This document shows, in pieces, positions 1 to 7,850 of a stretch of 38,977 nt of DNA (position 1 is its first letter; each line of letters starts with the position of its first letter). Position numbers and translations under genes: made by a program. The stretch spans positions 1 through 38,977 of the forward strand of contig JANYFE010000090.1 of the NCBI GenBank assembly GCA_025362795.1, read 5' to 3'. This DNA is from Rhodobacterales bacterium. Its GTDB lineage: Bacteria; Pseudomonadota; Alphaproteobacteria; Rhodobacterales; Rhodobacteraceae. Under the pieces are notes generated by a model. It searched no databases, was not told the DNA's origin, and saw only the letters and a program-made list of their open reading frames with translations.

Positions 1-138
1 CGCATTCATCGCTTGACGGTAGAACCCCCGATCAGGCCTACTTCAACCTGCCGCCGCCTGTAACGCTGGCGGCGTAATCGAGGCGGAAAACCACTTAGAA
101 AACGCCCAGAACCTGTTCAGATAAACCGAACCACCTCT
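1..138 (+). mobile_element. 3' end of an IS3-family insertion sequence
   Basis: Seen: the last codons of a transposase (3-77), then a non-coding end that finishes in the inverted repeat CCGAACCACCTCT at 126-138. The reverse complement of that repeat, AGAGGTGGTTCGG, occurs exactly at 38838-38850. In both places it is followed five bases further in by CTGAACAG, giving 21 matches over 26 positions. This identifies the right terminus of an element whose left terminus is at the other edge of the window. The outermost base of the element is uncertain by about three bases, and no target duplication can be checked because the far side lies outside the window. The element interrupts a GH43 gene. Confidence 0.85.
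3..77 (+). CDS. IS3-family transposase OrfB, C-terminal end only
   Basis: A reading frame open from the window edge encodes 24 residues, starting HSSLDGRTPDQAYF and ending in VTLAA before a TAA at 75-77. The H-S-S-L-x-G-x-T-P-x-x-Y pattern is the conserved tail just after the DDE integrase core of IS3-family OrfB proteins. The catalytic residues lie upstream, outside the window. It is the same family as the orfA start at the right edge. The small size reflects the window boundary and is not evidence of decay. Confidence 0.85.
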   Translation, partial: HSSLDGRTPDQAYFNLPPPVTLAA

Positions 139-401
139 GTATAGACCGGCCAGAACCGCTCATCCGCGTAAGACAGACACGGCGCCCATACTCCGCAACT
201 GTCAGGGTTGCCGCGCATATCCAGCAAGTCCGGCCGGTTCAAGGGCCGCGCCACCAGCGTCCAGTTCACCAAGTCAGTCGAGTGATGAATCTGCACCCCC
301 GGGTACCATTCGAAAGTCGAGGTCGCGATGTAATAATCCGACCCAACCCGGCAAATAGATGGATCAGCATTGAACCCGCGCAGGATGGGATTCCCGATCA
401 T
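117..401 (-). pseudogene. GH43 beta-xylosidase/arabinofuranosidase-like, cut after about 87 codons by an IS
   Basis: The reading frame starts at ATG 401 with a GAGGG ribosome site. It encodes an unmistakable glycoside hydrolase family 43 N-terminus: [17 protein letters not shown] (the Asp of NADPS is the usual catalytic base), then [19 protein letters not shown] and [18 protein letters not shown]. Family members run to 300-550 residues; this one ends at 94. The homology stops at about position 140, where the IS inverted repeat begins, and the last six or seven codons and the TGA at 117-119 are IS sequence. The product cannot be active. It lies downstream of, and in the same direction as, the Gfo/GH2/ABC operon, so it was probably part of that glycoside-use locus, with its own AT-rich promoter region. 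Confidence 0.85.
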
Positions 402-412
402 GTCGCCCTCGA

Positions 413-426
413 TTTCACGCGTGAAA
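413..426. promoter_or_regulatory. Perfect 14-bp palindrome before the GH43 fragment
   Basis: TTTCACGCGTGAAA is perfectly self-complementary and lies 12 bp upstream of the GH43 start codon. Beside it is a very AT-rich stretch (427-475), which is the likely promoter. The position, between promoter and ribosome site, suits a repressor operator. The central step is GC rather than the CG usual for LacI-family operators, so the regulator is unknown. Confidence 0.5.
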
Positions 427-480
427 ATGCATTTATCATTTTTATTTTATTCAATAAATACAAAATTTCATTTGCTGTCC

Positions 481-504
481 CTAGACATCCCACCGGGTGT
501 CTAG
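481..504 (-). terminator. Stem-loop after the minus-strand Gfo/TIM/GH2/ABC operon
   Basis: CTAGACATCC pairs with GGGTGTCTAG (ten pairs including one G-U) around a CACC loop, 17 bases past the stop codon of the oxidoreductase gene. On the minus strand no run of T follows, so it may be a weak or Rho-assisted terminator or an RNA-stabilising 3' end. Confidence 0.45.
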
Positions 505-520
505 GCCCCCCCCACTTTTG

Positions 521-1654
521 TCAGCGCAGCAGGGCCCGCGCCTCGTCCGGTCCCAAAGCCGCTGGCCGCGTGCAAGTCGTGGTCAGGGTCACGAACTGCC
601 CTGTGGCCCCCGAAGTCAGACAGGCGGTCATCACGTCCACTCCGTGCAGCGTCCGCTCCAGCGAGCAGCGGTGATCGCGTCCCTCCATCATCGCGGCGGC
701 CATATCCGCCAGCCCTGCCGTGCGGTAGTTGGCGAGCGGCCCGTGTTTGGCATGTTCCTGATTTGGCACGCCAAACGGATGATCCCAACCCGGAACCGCC
801 GATATCACCCCATCACGGCCTGCCACTTCGACCGTCCCGCCAAAGAAGTTGGGGTCCGGCACATACAGAGTGCCTTCAGTGCCATAGAACTCGAAATGGG
901 TCCGCCGATGGCTCCACACATCCCAAGATGTCACCAGATCGATCGCCGCCCCGCTGTGAAACTCTAGCAAAGCCCGGATATTGGTTGGCGTCTCGACCGC
1001 GATCTCTTCGCCAGCCCGTGCCCCAGATCCAATCGTTCGCGTTGGCGTGGCTGAGGTCGCCAGCGCACCGACCCGCTTCACCGGCCCCAAGAAGTTGATC
1101 AAGTTTGCCACATAATATGGACCGAGATCCAGCATCGGCCCCGCACCAGGCAAGAAGAAGAATTCCGGCGACGGATGCCAACCCTCTGGCCCATGGTTCT
1201 GCACGGCGGCCGTTCCTGCCGTCACGCTGCCGATGCGCCCCTCGTCAATCAGGGCCCGCGCCTGCTGATGCGATCCGCCGAGAAACGTATCCGGCGCGCA
1301 ACCGACTGACAGCCCTTTGGCCTTGGCGAGATCGCGCAGGGTTGTGCCCTGCTGCAGCGTGAGAACCAGCGGCTTCTCGGAATAGGCATGCTTGCCAGCC
1401 TCGAGGATTTGCTTGCTGATGCCATAATGTGCATCCGGGATCGTCAGGTTGATGATGATATCAACATCTTTGTTCGCCAGCAGATCATCCACTGACTGCG
1501 CCTTGACGCCAAACTCTGTCGCCCGGGCCGTCGCCGCCGCCATGTTCATATCGGCCACTGCTCGCACGTCCAGCCCCTTTAACAAAGGGGCAAGCCGCAG
1601 ATAGGCCGCCGAGATATTGCCACATCCAATGATGCCGATGCCCATGTTTGCCAT
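521..1654 (-). CDS. Gfo/Idh/MocA-family NAD(P)-dependent oxidoreductase
   Basis: Predicted cytosolic sugar or polyol dehydrogenase of 377 residues. Near the N-terminus GIGIIGCGNIS is the Rossmann dinucleotide-binding loop. SEKPL supplies the family's catalytic-site Lys. GAGPMLDLGPYYV replaces the usual D-x-x-x-H with Asp...Tyr, as in one large subgroup of the family. ATG 1654 is chosen because AAGGGG lies eight bases upstream; a TTG at 1660 and an ATG at 1645 are alternatives. The upstream TIM-barrel gene stops two bases before it, so the two are translationally coupled. It is the last gene of the ABC/GH2 operon. Its likely role is oxidising or reducing a sugar released or imported by that operon, probably in partnership with the adjacent TIM-barrel protein. 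The exact substrate is unknown. Confidence 0.85.
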   Translation of the reverse strand: MANMGIGIIGCGNISAAYLRLAPLLKGLDVRAVADMNMAAATARATEFGVKAQSVDDLLANKDVDIIINLTIPDAHYGISKQILEAGKHAYSEKPLVLTLQQGTTLRDLAKAKGLSVGCAPDTFLGGSHQQARALIDEGRIGSVTAGTAAVQNHGPEGWHPSPEFFFLPGAGPMLDLGPYYVANLINFLGPVKRVGALATSATPTRTIGSGARAGEEIAVETPTNIRALLEFHSGAAIDLVTSWDVWSHRRTHFEFYGTEGTLYVPDPNFFGGTVEVAGRDGVISAVPGWDHPFGVPNQEHAKHGPLANYRTAGLADMAAAMMEGRDHRCSLERTLHGVDVMTACLTSGATGQFVTLTTTCTRPAALGPDEARALLR

Positions 1655-1656
1655 GC

Positions 1657-2406
1657 TCAAAGCCCCTTGCCGGTTGCCAGCGACCGTGTCGCAAACCGCC
1701 GGTCGTCGGCGGGATTGTCATGCTCCATCACGTAATATGAAACACCCGCTGCCTTCAGCGCTGCCATGATGGTCTTCCAGTCAACTGTGCCGTGGCCAAC
1801 ATCGGCCCAACCATCCTCATCCAGTTTCTCACCTTTGGCCGCTATATCCTTGACATGTGCCGCAGAAATCCGTTTTCCAAATGCCGCAATCCAGAGCAGA
1901 GGATTGCCGCCACCGCGCACAACCCAAGCCACGTCCATCTCCCATTCCAGATTGGGACCGCCCTGCAGTATCTGGAACATCGGCACGGTACCGTCCGCAC
2001 AGCCCGCAAATTCGAAATCATGGTTGTGCCAACCAAAGCTAAGCCCCGCCGCCACCAGAGGTGCCCCGGCCTTTTCCAGCCTTGCGCCAAACGCCTTCCA
2101 CCCCGCACCGTCCGCCGGACGATCCGCCGGCATGACATGCGGGCAGTAGACCTTTTTCATACCCACGGCCTTGGCGACCTTGATTACGAAAGCCGGGTCG
2201 CTTTCAATCATCGGCAAACCGAAATGCCCTGTCGACATGGTCAACCCGTTCGTCTTCAGCCCATCCGCCAGCGTGGCGAGGGTTGCGTCATCTGAATACA
2301 GCCCCCCAAACCCCTCGGTGTCTTTATAGCCAACTGCGGCTAGCATTTTCAGCGTCGCGGGCAGAGGCCCGAAATTGCGGGAGGAGTAGAGTTGATAGCT
2401 GAACAT
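1657..2406 (-). CDS. Sugar phosphate isomerase/epimerase-like TIM-barrel protein
   Basis: A 249-residue protein of the AP-endonuclease-2/xylose-isomerase-like fold. Candidate metal-site elements appear in the usual order: WHNHDFEF, EWEMDVAWV, AAHVKDI and YYVMEHDN. The fold covers isomerases, epimerases, IolE-type dehydratases and the eliminases of keto-sugar pathways; the start (SYQLYSSRNFG) and the HNHDFEF motif resemble the IolE-like branch more than tagatose epimerases. It lies 12 bases after the GH2 gene and immediately before the Gfo/Idh/MocA gene. Pairing of these two families is typical of keto-sugar conversion. No signal peptide is seen, so it is cytosolic. The reaction is not assigned. 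Confidence 0.8.
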   Translation of the reverse strand: MFSYQLYSSRNFGPLPATLKMLAAVGYKDTEGFGGLYSDDATLATLADGLKTNGLTMSTGHFGLPMIESDPAFVIKVAKAVGMKKVYCPHVMPADRPADGAGWKAFGARLEKAGAPLVAAGLSFGWHNHDFEFAGCADGTVPMFQILQGGPNLEWEMDVAWVVRGGGNPLLWIAAFGKRISAAHVKDIAAKGEKLDEDGWADVGHGTVDWKTIMAALKAAGVSYYVMEHDNPADDRRFATRSLATGKGL

Positions 2407-2418
2407 GGTTCGGTCCTT

Positions 2419-4806
2419 TCAAAGCGGCCCGTAGGTCGCGGAATGCAGGTCACGCAGGGAGAATACGGGGGCGGGCCCGGGGGCAGCCGGCGTAAAGGTC
2501 AACGTCACGGGGTGCCCCGGAAACAGGGTCACGGCATTGTTGGAAAAACGCCCCGGTTGGTCGGATTCCAGCGCAACAAACAGCGCCAAAGCCTCCGCCG
2601 CAAGGGTAATTTCAAAGCAGCCATCCACCTCTTTGAGGCATTTTGTGACATTGGCGGGCAGCAAGTCATAAGTTTTGTAAGGTTTGGGCGCGAAGACGTC
2701 ACCGCCGAGCCGTGTGTCGCCCGTTGCCCAGACATAGGCGAGCATCTCGCCCTTGTGCAACGCGCCAGATGGAACCCTGACGACCATAACCGCCGCCTCT
2801 GGGCCAACCGGCAAAGTCTGACGCACGAGGTCGCGCGTCGTGCCATCCATCGCGACGGCGACCGCGTTGACGGTCAGTGTGACCAGCGCGGCGGTGTCGT
2901 TCACGGCCCGCAGCTCGATGCCATTCTTGACCGGCACTGCCGAAACGAAGATGGGTTTGTAGAAGGCTTGTGACATGTGGTGCAGCAGCTTCCAGCCTCC
3001 GCCATGATCCAGTGAAGCCCAGGAACACACCGGCCATGTGTCGTTCAACTGCCAGATCAGCGTACCCATGCAATGCGGTTTCAGGCTGCGCCAATGGGTG
3101 ACGGCGGTCTTGATCGCCAGCCCTTGCTGGACCTGAGACAGATAGACAAAATTCTCGAAATCCACAGGAAAGCGGAAGTAGCGGAACATCGTCTCGGCAA
3201 TCCGTGCGTTGCCCCCCGCGTTCTTTTGATGGCTCTCCATCACAGGAGCGGCGATGTTGAAATCGACGGGGTTGGCGAACTTTCGGATCACGTTCATCGA
3301 CGGATAACTTTGAAAGCCAAACTCTGAACAAAATCGAGGGCTTACATCGCGGTAGTGGTCAAAGTCGCGACCCTCGTGCCACACGCTCCAAAAGTGCATG
3401 TCGCCCTTGCTATCATCGTGCCACGCATCGCCAAAATCCATTGGCCCCGGCGAAGGACTGGACGGCCACCAAACAGCTCCGGGAACCGCCGCTTTCAAAG
3501 CCTGCTCGATCGTCCGGTTGAGCCGATCATAACCCACCAGATACAGATCGCGGTTCGCCCGCGTTTCCGGGAACCAAGTCAACGCGCCGATCAGTTCGTT
3601 GTCACCGCACCACAGCACCAGCGACGCGTGATGGTGCAGACGTTGTGCATTTTCGCGGACCTCAATCGCCACATCCGCCAAAAACACTTCATCAGCCGGG
3701 TAAATGTGACAGGAAAACATGAAGTCCTGCCAGACCATCAGCCCAAGCTCATCGCAGAGATCATAGAACCAGTCGGCCTCGTACCGCCCGCCGCCCCAGA
3801 CCCGCAGCATGTTCATGTTGGCATCGACCGCCGATTGCAGCAGCCCTCGCGTGTCCGCAGGATTGATCCGCCCCGCAAGTGCATCCTGCGGGATCCAGTT
3901 CGCCCCCTTGCAGAACACGTCGCGCCCGTTGATCCGAACCTTGAACCCCAAACCCGCCGCGTCTTTTTCCGTGACCAGTTCTGCAGACCGCAACCCGATC
4001 CGGCGGGTCACGACGTGCGGCCCCAACGTCACGGTGAGGTCATGCAAGACTTGCACACCTTGCCCGGCCGGCCACCACAGTCGGGGATCGTCGATCACCA
4101 GCGACGCAACCGCACGACCCTCCACCACCCGCGCCACTACCGCGACGCCAGCGAGATCAAAGGCAACCTCGCCGTCACCGTCAACCGCCGCGTCAATCGT
4201 CACGACGGCCCGACCCGGGGTATGCGATTGAGTGACCACCACCGAGGAGATCCGGTCCGAGATCGCTGGTTCCAAGTAAAGGTCGCCATATACTCCAAAC
4301 GTTGCCAGCGCGATGTTCCAGTCCCAGCCAAAATCGCAGCTGGGCTTGCGCAACATATTCCCGTTATGGATGGGCGTGTTGTTGGCGCTGAACGGCACAA
4401 AATACCGTTGCGCCGCCTGTCGGCGCGCTGCCTCGACGGCCGGAGAGCGGAACGTGATCGCAATATCGTTGTGGCCGACTTTCAGTGCTTCAGACAGATC
4501 GATTCGGTACGACCGGAACATATTGTCCGACGCCAGCACCAGAACGCCGTTCACCGCAATCTCGGCCACAGTGTCCAACATTGACACCACCAGTACCTGA
4601 TCGACCCGGTCCACTTCAAACGACCGCTTCACGATCCAGTCGCGCTGACATATCCAGCGCAGGCCATATTCATTTCGTCCGAAATACGGGTCCGGGATCG
4701 CACCCGCTTGGCACAAGGCGTCAATCCCGTCGCCGGGCATGGTCATCAAGACGACCGTACCGCCGCTTTCTTCCGAAAGCAGCCACTGGCCCGCAAGATC
4801 TAGCAT
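2419..4806 (-). CDS. Glycoside hydrolase family 2, beta-mannosidase-like
   Basis: A 795-residue enzyme of the size usual for GH2 beta-mannosidases. The N-terminal sugar-binding-like domain (about 1-180) includes FGWDWNIALATFGVYG. An immunoglobulin-like domain follows (about 185-275), then the TIM barrel with MNMLRVWGGGRYE. WCGDNE (399-404) provides the acid/base Glu404, and FCSEFGFQS (492-500) the nucleophile Glu495. These are established GH2 landmarks. There is no signal peptide, so it acts in the cytosol on imported oligosaccharide or glycoside, probably hydrolysing terminal beta-mannosides. Its start is two bases after the ABC ATPase stop, which ties it to transport. The preference for beta-mannose over other beta-sugars is inferred from overall resemblance only. 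Confidence 0.85.
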   Translation of the reverse strand: MLDLAGQWLLSEESGGTVVLMTMPGDGIDALCQAGAIPDPYFGRNEYGLRWICQRDWIVKRSFEVDRVDQVLVVSMLDTVAEIAVNGVLVLASDNMFRSYRIDLSEALKVGHNDIAITFRSPAVEAARRQAAQRYFVPFSANNTPIHNGNMLRKPSCDFGWDWNIALATFGVYGDLYLEPAISDRISSVVVTQSHTPGRAVVTIDAAVDGDGEVAFDLAGVAVVARVVEGRAVASLVIDDPRLWWPAGQGVQVLHDLTVTLGPHVVTRRIGLRSAELVTEKDAAGLGFKVRINGRDVFCKGANWIPQDALAGRINPADTRGLLQSAVDANMNMLRVWGGGRYEADWFYDLCDELGLMVWQDFMFSCHIYPADEVFLADVAIEVRENAQRLHHHASLVLWCGDNELIGALTWFPETRANRDLYLVGYDRLNRTIEQALKAAVPGAVWWPSSPSPGPMDFGDAWHDDSKGDMHFWSVWHEGRDFDHYRDVSPRFCSEFGFQSYPSMNVIRKFANPVDFNIAAPVMESHQKNAGGNARIAETMFRYFRFPVDFENFVYLSQVQQGLAIKTAVTHWRSLKPHCMGTLIWQLNDTWPVCSWASLDHGGGWKLLHHMSQAFYKPIFVSAVPVKNGIELRAVNDTAALVTLTVNAVAVAMDGTTRDLVRQTLPVGPEAAVMVVRVPSGALHKGEMLAYVWATGDTRLGGDVFAPKPYKTYDLLPANVTKCLKEVDGCFEITLAAEALALFVALESDQPGRFSNNAVTLFPGHPVTLTFTPAAPGPAPVFSLRDLHSATYGPL

Positions 4807-4808
4807 GA

Positions 4809-5885
4809 TCAGATCCGCAGCTCCGACGTTTCGTCAAATAGTGAAGATTTGGCAATGTCTACCTTCAGATGGACCTTCGTGCCAGCAACCGGACGATGTT
4901 CGACCGGAACCCGAACCGAGATTTGTTTGCCCTCTGCCTCCAGCCAAACCAGACTGTCAGCACCCATCGGCTCGTCAATCTCGACCACAGCCGGAATGGT
5001 CAGCCCGGGAACGGCTTCGTCCACGATGGCCAAATGTTCCGGGCGTAGTCCGATAATGGCCTTGGGCCGGTCCATGATTGCGCCGCCCTCATAGCCGACC
5101 AAATTCAACGTGACGTCGCCAAACTTGAACGCCTTACCACCACCAACCGTTGTGCCCTTGATAAAATTCATCGCTGGCGATCCGATAAAGCCCGCGACGA
5201 ACAAGTTCGACGGGCGGTTGTAAATTGTTTGCGGTGCGTCCAGTTGCTGAATGATGCCGCCGCGCATGATAGCGATGCGGTCGGCCAAAGTCAGCGCCTC
5301 GATCTGATCGTGGGTGACATAGATCATCGTGTTTTTAAGGCGGTTGTGCAGGCGCTTCAATTCAACCCTAAGTTCGCTGCGCAGCTTGGCGTCCAGGTTG
5401 GACAACGGCTCGTCAAACAGGAACACATCGACATCCCGCACCAAAGCGCGACCAATCGCCACCCGCTGGCGTTGTCCACCAGACAGGGCACCCGGCTTGC
5501 GATCCAGCAGCGGCCCGATTTGCAGTATTTCGGACGCGCGTTGCACCCGCTTTTCGATTTCTTCCTTGGGCAGCTTGGCGATTTTCAGGCCAAAGCTCAG
5601 GTTACCCCGCACGGTCATCTGCGGATAAAGCGCATAGGACTGAAACACCATGCCAATGCCGCGCTCCGACGGCTCCGCCCAAGTGACGTTCTTGCCCTTG
5701 ATGTGAATCTGCCCTTCCGACAGCTCCAGCAAACCCGCCAGGCAGTTCAGCAATGTAGACTTGCCACAGCCAGACGGCCCCAAAAGTACGATGAATTCGC
5801 CCTCCTCCACATCAAGGTTCAGATTTTTGAGAACCTCCGCGGCGCCGAATTTCAGGCTCAGGTTTTGGACAGAAACAGAGTGCAT
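4809..5885 (-). CDS. Sugar ABC transporter ATP-binding protein (UgpC/MalK type)
   Basis: A 358-residue ATPase energising the CUT1 importer encoded just upstream. Walker A is GPSGCGKST (36-44), the signature LSGGQ (134-138), Walker B FLFDEP (155-160), and the switch His lies in VTHDQ (about 190). The C-terminal third carries the OB-fold regulatory region typical of MalK/UgpC. The ATG at 5885 is preferred, with AAGGG upstream; an upstream in-frame start at 5915 would overlap the preceding permease by 26 bases and adds ten unconserved residues. The permease stop lies four bases upstream. Such ATPases often serve several importers, but the tight operon argues for this one. Confidence 0.92.
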   Translation of the reverse strand: MHSVSVQNLSLKFGAAEVLKNLNLDVEEGEFIVLLGPSGCGKSTLLNCLAGLLELSEGQIHIKGKNVTWAEPSERGIGMVFQSYALYPQMTVRGNLSFGLKIAKLPKEEIEKRVQRASEILQIGPLLDRKPGALSGGQRQRVAIGRALVRDVDVFLFDEPLSNLDAKLRSELRVELKRLHNRLKNTMIYVTHDQIEALTLADRIAIMRGGIIQQLDAPQTIYNRPSNLFVAGFIGSPAMNFIKGTTVGGGKAFKFGDVTLNLVGYEGGAIMDRPKAIIGLRPEHLAIVDEAVPGLTIPAVVEIDEPMGADSLVWLEAEGKQISVRVPVEHRPVAGTKVHLKVDIAKSSLFDETSELRI

Positions 5886-5889
5886 GTGA

Positions 5890-6792
5890 TCAACCCTTGA
5901 CGGCGCCGGCTGCAATGCCGCGCACGAAGTACTTGCCAGAAACGAAGTAGATGGTCAGCGGCACGATGCCGGTCAGGATCGTGGCCGCCATGTCGACGTT
6001 ATAGGCTTTGCCACCCATTGAGGAGTTGACGATGTTGTTCAACTGCACCGTCATCGGATAGTTGGTCGGTCCGGCGTAAATCACGCCGAAGAGGAAGTCA
6101 TTCCAGATGCCAGTCACCTGCAGGATCACGGAAACTGTGAAGATCGGCACCGACATTGGCACGAAAATTCGGAAAAATATGCCCCAATACCCAGCGCCGT
6201 CGACCCGCGCTGCTTTGAACAGCTCTTGGGGTAGCGACGCAAAGTAGTTGCGAAACAAAAGCGTCTGGATTGGCAGACCAAAGATGGTGTGCACCAGAAT
6301 GACCGCCCAAAGCGTCGAAAATATGCCCAGTTCACGGGTGATGATGACCAACGGATAGATCATCACCACATAGGGAATGAACGACCCCAGCAGCAGGATG
6401 GTAAAGAACACTTCCGAGAATTTGAATGGCCAGTTGGCCAGTGAATAGCCCGTCACTGACGCCACCGCGATCGATACGATGGTAGAAGGCACCGTGATCT
6501 TGACCGAATTCCAGAAGCCGACCTTGATGCCCTCGCAGTAAAGCCCGGTACAGGCCGAATCCCACGCCTTGGACCAGGCATCGAACGTCGGGTGCAGAGT
6601 TGGCACAAAGATGTTGCCTGACTGGACTTCTGCCATGCTTTTGAACGAGGTCATGATCATGATGTACAGCGGCAACAAGAAGAACAGTGCACATACGATC
6701 AATACGGCATAAACGACGAAGCGTTCCCACGTGATGAACGGTTTCGGCTTTGCGCCAGATGGGGTTGTGGCGAACGAGGCTGCATTGGTCAT
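5890..6792 (-). CDS. Sugar ABC transporter permease (MalG-like)
   Basis: An inner-membrane subunit of 300 residues with about six hydrophobic segments. The first is VVYAVLIVCALFFLLPLYI, followed by TSFKS, and the protein ends GIAAGAVKG as MalG-type permeases do. The cytoplasmic EAA loop is readable as ELFKAARVDGAGYWGIFFRI. ATG 6792 has GAGGAG upstream; the longer frame to 6843 would run into the previous permease. The MalF-like gene stops 11 bases upstream. The two permeases should form the heterodimeric channel through which the sugar delivered by the binding protein crosses the membrane. Confidence 0.92.
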   Translation of the reverse strand: MTNAASFATTPSGAKPKPFITWERFVVYAVLIVCALFFLLPLYIMIMTSFKSMAEVQSGNIFVPTLHPTFDAWSKAWDSACTGLYCEGIKVGFWNSVKITVPSTIVSIAVASVTGYSLANWPFKFSEVFFTILLLGSFIPYVVMIYPLVIITRELGIFSTLWAVILVHTIFGLPIQTLLFRNYFASLPQELFKAARVDGAGYWGIFFRIFVPMSVPIFTVSVILQVTGIWNDFLFGVIYAGPTNYPMTVQLNNIVNSSMGGKAYNVDMAATILTGIVPLTIYFVSGKYFVRGIAAGAVKG

Positions 6793-6803
6793 ATCATTGC
6801 TCC

Positions 6804-7757
6804 TCAAGCCTGCGATTTCTTGCCAAATTCCATACGGATCCACGGGATCAGAACGATCGCCATCGCCACTAGCATGACGGTCGATGCCGACAATGATTGC
6901 CCAAGGTTGGCCGAGAAGTTCTGATAAATGTACCGCGATGGCACGTCGGAAGAGATACCCGGGCCGCCATCAGTGATTGCCACGACCAGATCATAGATCC
7001 GCACCGCACCCGAGGTCACAATGACAAAGATCGTGACAAGAACAGGCTTCATCATGGGAATGACGATCTGGATATACGTGCGCCAGGCCGGAATGCCGTC
7101 TACCTTGGAGGCTTTCCAGATGTCTTCGTCGATGCCACGCAATCCCGCGAGCATAAGTGCCATGACAAAGCCGGTGCCCTGCCAGATGCCGGCGATAACA
7201 ATGGCATACATCACCATCTTGCGGTCGGCGATCCAGCCAAAGCTGAAACTGTCCCATCCCAGCTGCCGCATGGACGCCTGCAACCCGTATTCCGGCGACA
7301 TGATCCACGCCCAGACGTGCCCCGTCACGACGAACGACAGCGCAAAAGGATAGAGATAGATTGTGCGGAACACACCTTCTGCCCTGATCTTCTGATCCAT
7401 CAGCACCGCTAGCAAAAAGCCAAGAGAAACAGCGATTGCAATCGAAAGCACCGCATAAGTCACCATATTTGGCAGCGCACCTGTGCAGGTGAACCGCCAG
7501 TCTGCCATGCCGATATGCGTGATGGCCGGGCAACTCATCCAGCGGTCGGTGTTAAACAGCCGCCTGTAATTCGCCAATCCAACAAACCCGTCGATCCATT
7601 CTTTTGGAGTGAAAATCGGCAAAATCTTGATGTTGGTGAACGAAAACAAGACAGTCCAGATGGTCCCGCAAACAAACACCCCCAACACGATCAGCATCAT
7701 CGGCAAGGACGCGGCCTTGGACCATAGATTGCGGAATAGGGGGTTTGGTCTGTCCAT
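6804..7757 (-). CDS. Sugar ABC transporter permease (MalF-like)
   Basis: A 317-residue inner-membrane protein of the CUT1 permease family. It has an N-terminal hydrophobic segment (LPMMLIVLGVFVCGTIWTVL), further membrane spans, and an EAA-like loop DIWKASKVDGIPAWRTYIQI that contacts the ATPase. A periplasmic insert between the first two spans contains the cysteines of SCPAITHIG and FTCTG. It follows the binding-protein gene after a 93-base gap holding a strong stem-loop, which probably sets lower expression of the membrane subunits relative to the binding protein. The start ATG 7757 has GGTAGG upstream. Confidence 0.92.
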   Translation of the reverse strand: MDRPNPLFRNLWSKAASLPMMLIVLGVFVCGTIWTVLFSFTNIKILPIFTPKEWIDGFVGLANYRRLFNTDRWMSCPAITHIGMADWRFTCTGALPNMVTYAVLSIAIAVSLGFLLAVLMDQKIRAEGVFRTIYLYPFALSFVVTGHVWAWIMSPEYGLQASMRQLGWDSFSFGWIADRKMVMYAIVIAGIWQGTGFVMALMLAGLRGIDEDIWKASKVDGIPAWRTYIQIVIPMMKPVLVTIFVIVTSGAVRIYDLVVAITDGGPGISSDVPSRYIYQNFSANLGQSLSASTVMLVAMAIVLIPWIRMEFGKKSQA

Positions 7758-7792
7758 TGGCCTACCGTGTTGCTTGAGGAAAGTGAAGAAAC

Positions 7793-7822
7793 AGGCCCGG
7801 CCGCCAGATGGGGGCCGGACCT
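7793..7822 (-). other. Intra-operon stem-loop between binding-protein and permease genes
   Basis: AGGCCCGGCC and GGCCGGACCT pair at nine of ten positions, with two more inner pairs around an AGAT loop. On the minus strand it is followed by GTTTCTTC. A hairpin at this point in binding-protein-dependent operons commonly stops part of transcription or protects the 3' end of the binding-protein message; which applies here cannot be told from sequence. Confidence 0.55.
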
Positions 7823-7850
7823 GCTGTTCAGTCAGTTGGTCAGCGAAGGC

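Noticed and set aside
120-140. TEVVRF at the end of the GH43 fragment looks like the family's TDV-x-RF, suggesting genuine GH43 sequence up to the stop
   Set aside because: The same bases match the IS left terminus at the other edge of the window, so the resemblance is coincidental and the sequence is IS DNA.
3355-4584. Long plus-strand ORF (409 codons) opposite the GH2 gene
   Set aside because: The GH2 frame on the other strand has full catalytic motifs. The antisense frame is Arg/Pro/His-rich with no motif, as expected of a shadow in GC-rich DNA.
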